Source: an uncultured Dyadobacter sp.
GTDB lineage: Bacteria > Bacteroidota > Bacteroidia > Cytophagales > Spirosomataceae
Direction of reading: 5' to 3'
DNA length: 64,000 nt
NCBI RefSeq assembly: GCF_946482605.1
Contig: NZ_CAMLSE010000003.1
Coordinates: 380,545-444,544, forward strand
Below are positions 63,365-64,000 of this stretch, piece after piece. The notes under the pieces were generated by a model. The model was not told the DNA's origin. It was given only the letters and a program-made list of their open reading frames with translations, and did not search any database. Position 1 is the stretch's first letter. The number at the start of each line of letters is the position of its first letter. Position numbers and translations under genes: made by a program.

Positions 63365-63500
63365 AGCTACGAAGTGTTTGCTGGTTGTTCAAATAATAAT
63401 TTACTTTATCTATCGATTTAATAGATTTTATCAGAATCATCCTGCACACAGACCCATTCTGCCTGCCATCATCATCTGATCGGGAATTGCGCTTAAACGT

Positions 63501-63904
63501 GTCAGCATTGATCCATGCTGCGGTAGAGTAACATTGCGCTATGCTTCGACCGTCCAGCGGCCCGGTTCGCTCAGCATGACAATAGCCGATTGTCAGTCTG
63601 AGCGGAGCCGAAGACAGTCCGTACCGTACAAACCCAACATGTTAGCGTTGATTCAAAATACGGTTAAGTAACATTGTGCATATGCTTCGACCGCCCGTAC
63701 CGTATAAACCTACCGGGCAGCGTTGATTCAAAATACGGTTAAGTAACGTCGCGCTAAGCTTCGACTACGCTCAGCATGACAAATAGCGAATTGTCGGTCT
63801 CAGCATAGTCAGCATTGATCCATGCTGCGGTAGAGTAACATTGCGCTATGCTTCGACCGCCCGGCGGCCCGGTTCGCTCAGCATGACAAAAGCGAATTGT
63901 CGGT
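63501..63904. repeat. Degenerate repeat block at the right edge
   Basis: Two nearly identical direct copies of about 97 bp (63501-63598 and 63808-63904) flank two shorter variants starting near 63643 and 63717 (GCGTTGATTCAAAATACGG). All share AGTAACATTG and a GCTTCGAC core, and the long copies end with GCTCAGCATGACA, a motif common to interspersed repeats in many bacteria. A complementary stretch (GTCTGAGCGGAGCCGAAGAC, 63595-63614) allows a hairpin with the GCTTCGAC...GCTCAG core. No gene was found in 63328-64000. Confidence 0.75.
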
Positions 63905-64000
63905 ATCAGCATAGTCAGAAATGATTAAATAAAAGGTTAAATAAAATGTTGCTAAAGCTTGTCGACCGATCATAAAAAAAAATAGCGATTTGTGGGTGGG

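Noticed and set aside
62479..63428. Insertion sequence around the SDR gene
   Set aside because: Direct repeats are present, but there is no transposase and no terminal inverted repeat; kept only as a weak finding.
63501..63904. CRISPR array
   Set aside because: Copies differ in length, spacing and sequence, and no cas gene is present.

Overview
The window looks like the chromosome of a Bacteroidota bacterium, most likely an aerobic Cytophagales of the Dyadobacter/Spirosoma type. This is inferred from two SusC/SusD pairs, a hybrid two-component (HTCS) regulator, FecI/FecR control, type IX secretion (T9SS) C-terminal sorting domains, promoters with a TAnnTTTG -7 box, and roughly 50% or more GC. 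No similarity search was run; all names rest on reading translations and motifs.

Layout. 1-1959: end of a MacB/FtsX-type ABC permease gene that runs off the left edge. 2.1-15.6 kb: polysaccharide locus 1, all on the minus strand: FecI sigma factor, FecR anti-sigma factor, SusC with an STN signalling domain, SusD, then a 1869-residue secreted alginate-lyase-family protein with fibronectin, LamG, F5/8C-like and two CBM3 modules and a T9SS tail. 16.1-27.9 kb: polysaccharide locus 2: SusC without STN, SusD, a GH43 glycosidase and a Gfo/Idh/MocA oxidoreductase, facing a divergent HTCS regulator. 27.9-38.8 kb: a signalling island with three TPR histidine kinases, a REC-sigma54 activator, a lone receiver protein and a YCII-like protein. 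38.9-44.7 kb: a small lipoprotein, a repeat-rich T9SS protein, a tiny membrane protein, a globin and a TPR-LuxR regulator. 45.0-51.6 kb: a TonB receptor, a TolB-like secreted protein and an SDR enzyme in one direction, divergent from a NUDIX-like regulator whose catalytic glutamates are lost. 51.7-54.5 kb: a two-subunit molybdenum hydroxylase (Ior type). 54.9-60.2 kb: GH95 glycosidase, AraC regulator and an LgoD-like dehydrogenase. 60.3-63.3 kb: a DUF6134-like protein, a fatty acid hydroxylase/sterol desaturase and a second SDR, separated by unusual repeat arrays.

How it fits together. Most of the window is about sensing, importing and cutting plant, algal or other polysaccharides. Locus 1 appears to be controlled by trans-envelope signalling (STN-SusC to FecR to FecI), locus 2 by an HTCS that reads a periplasmic oligosaccharide. 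The GH95, AraC and LgoD-like genes look like a small regulon for L-galactose or L-fucose: an almost identical operator-plus-promoter arrangement sits upstream of both the GH95 gene and the divergent araC/dehydrogenase pair. The NUDIX-like regulator has a perfect 26-bp palindrome in front of it.

The most interesting non-coding signals are the shared 54.8/58.9 kb operator, the 26-bp palindrome at 50.69 kb, a TTGGAT palindrome pair and mutually exclusive hairpins at 30.87-31.02 kb, recurring GTATAC/CTTTTG motifs near 42 kb, and a long imperfect palindrome of 8-bp units at 60.9-61.3 kb. I saw no tRNA, rRNA, CRISPR array, transposase or phage gene.
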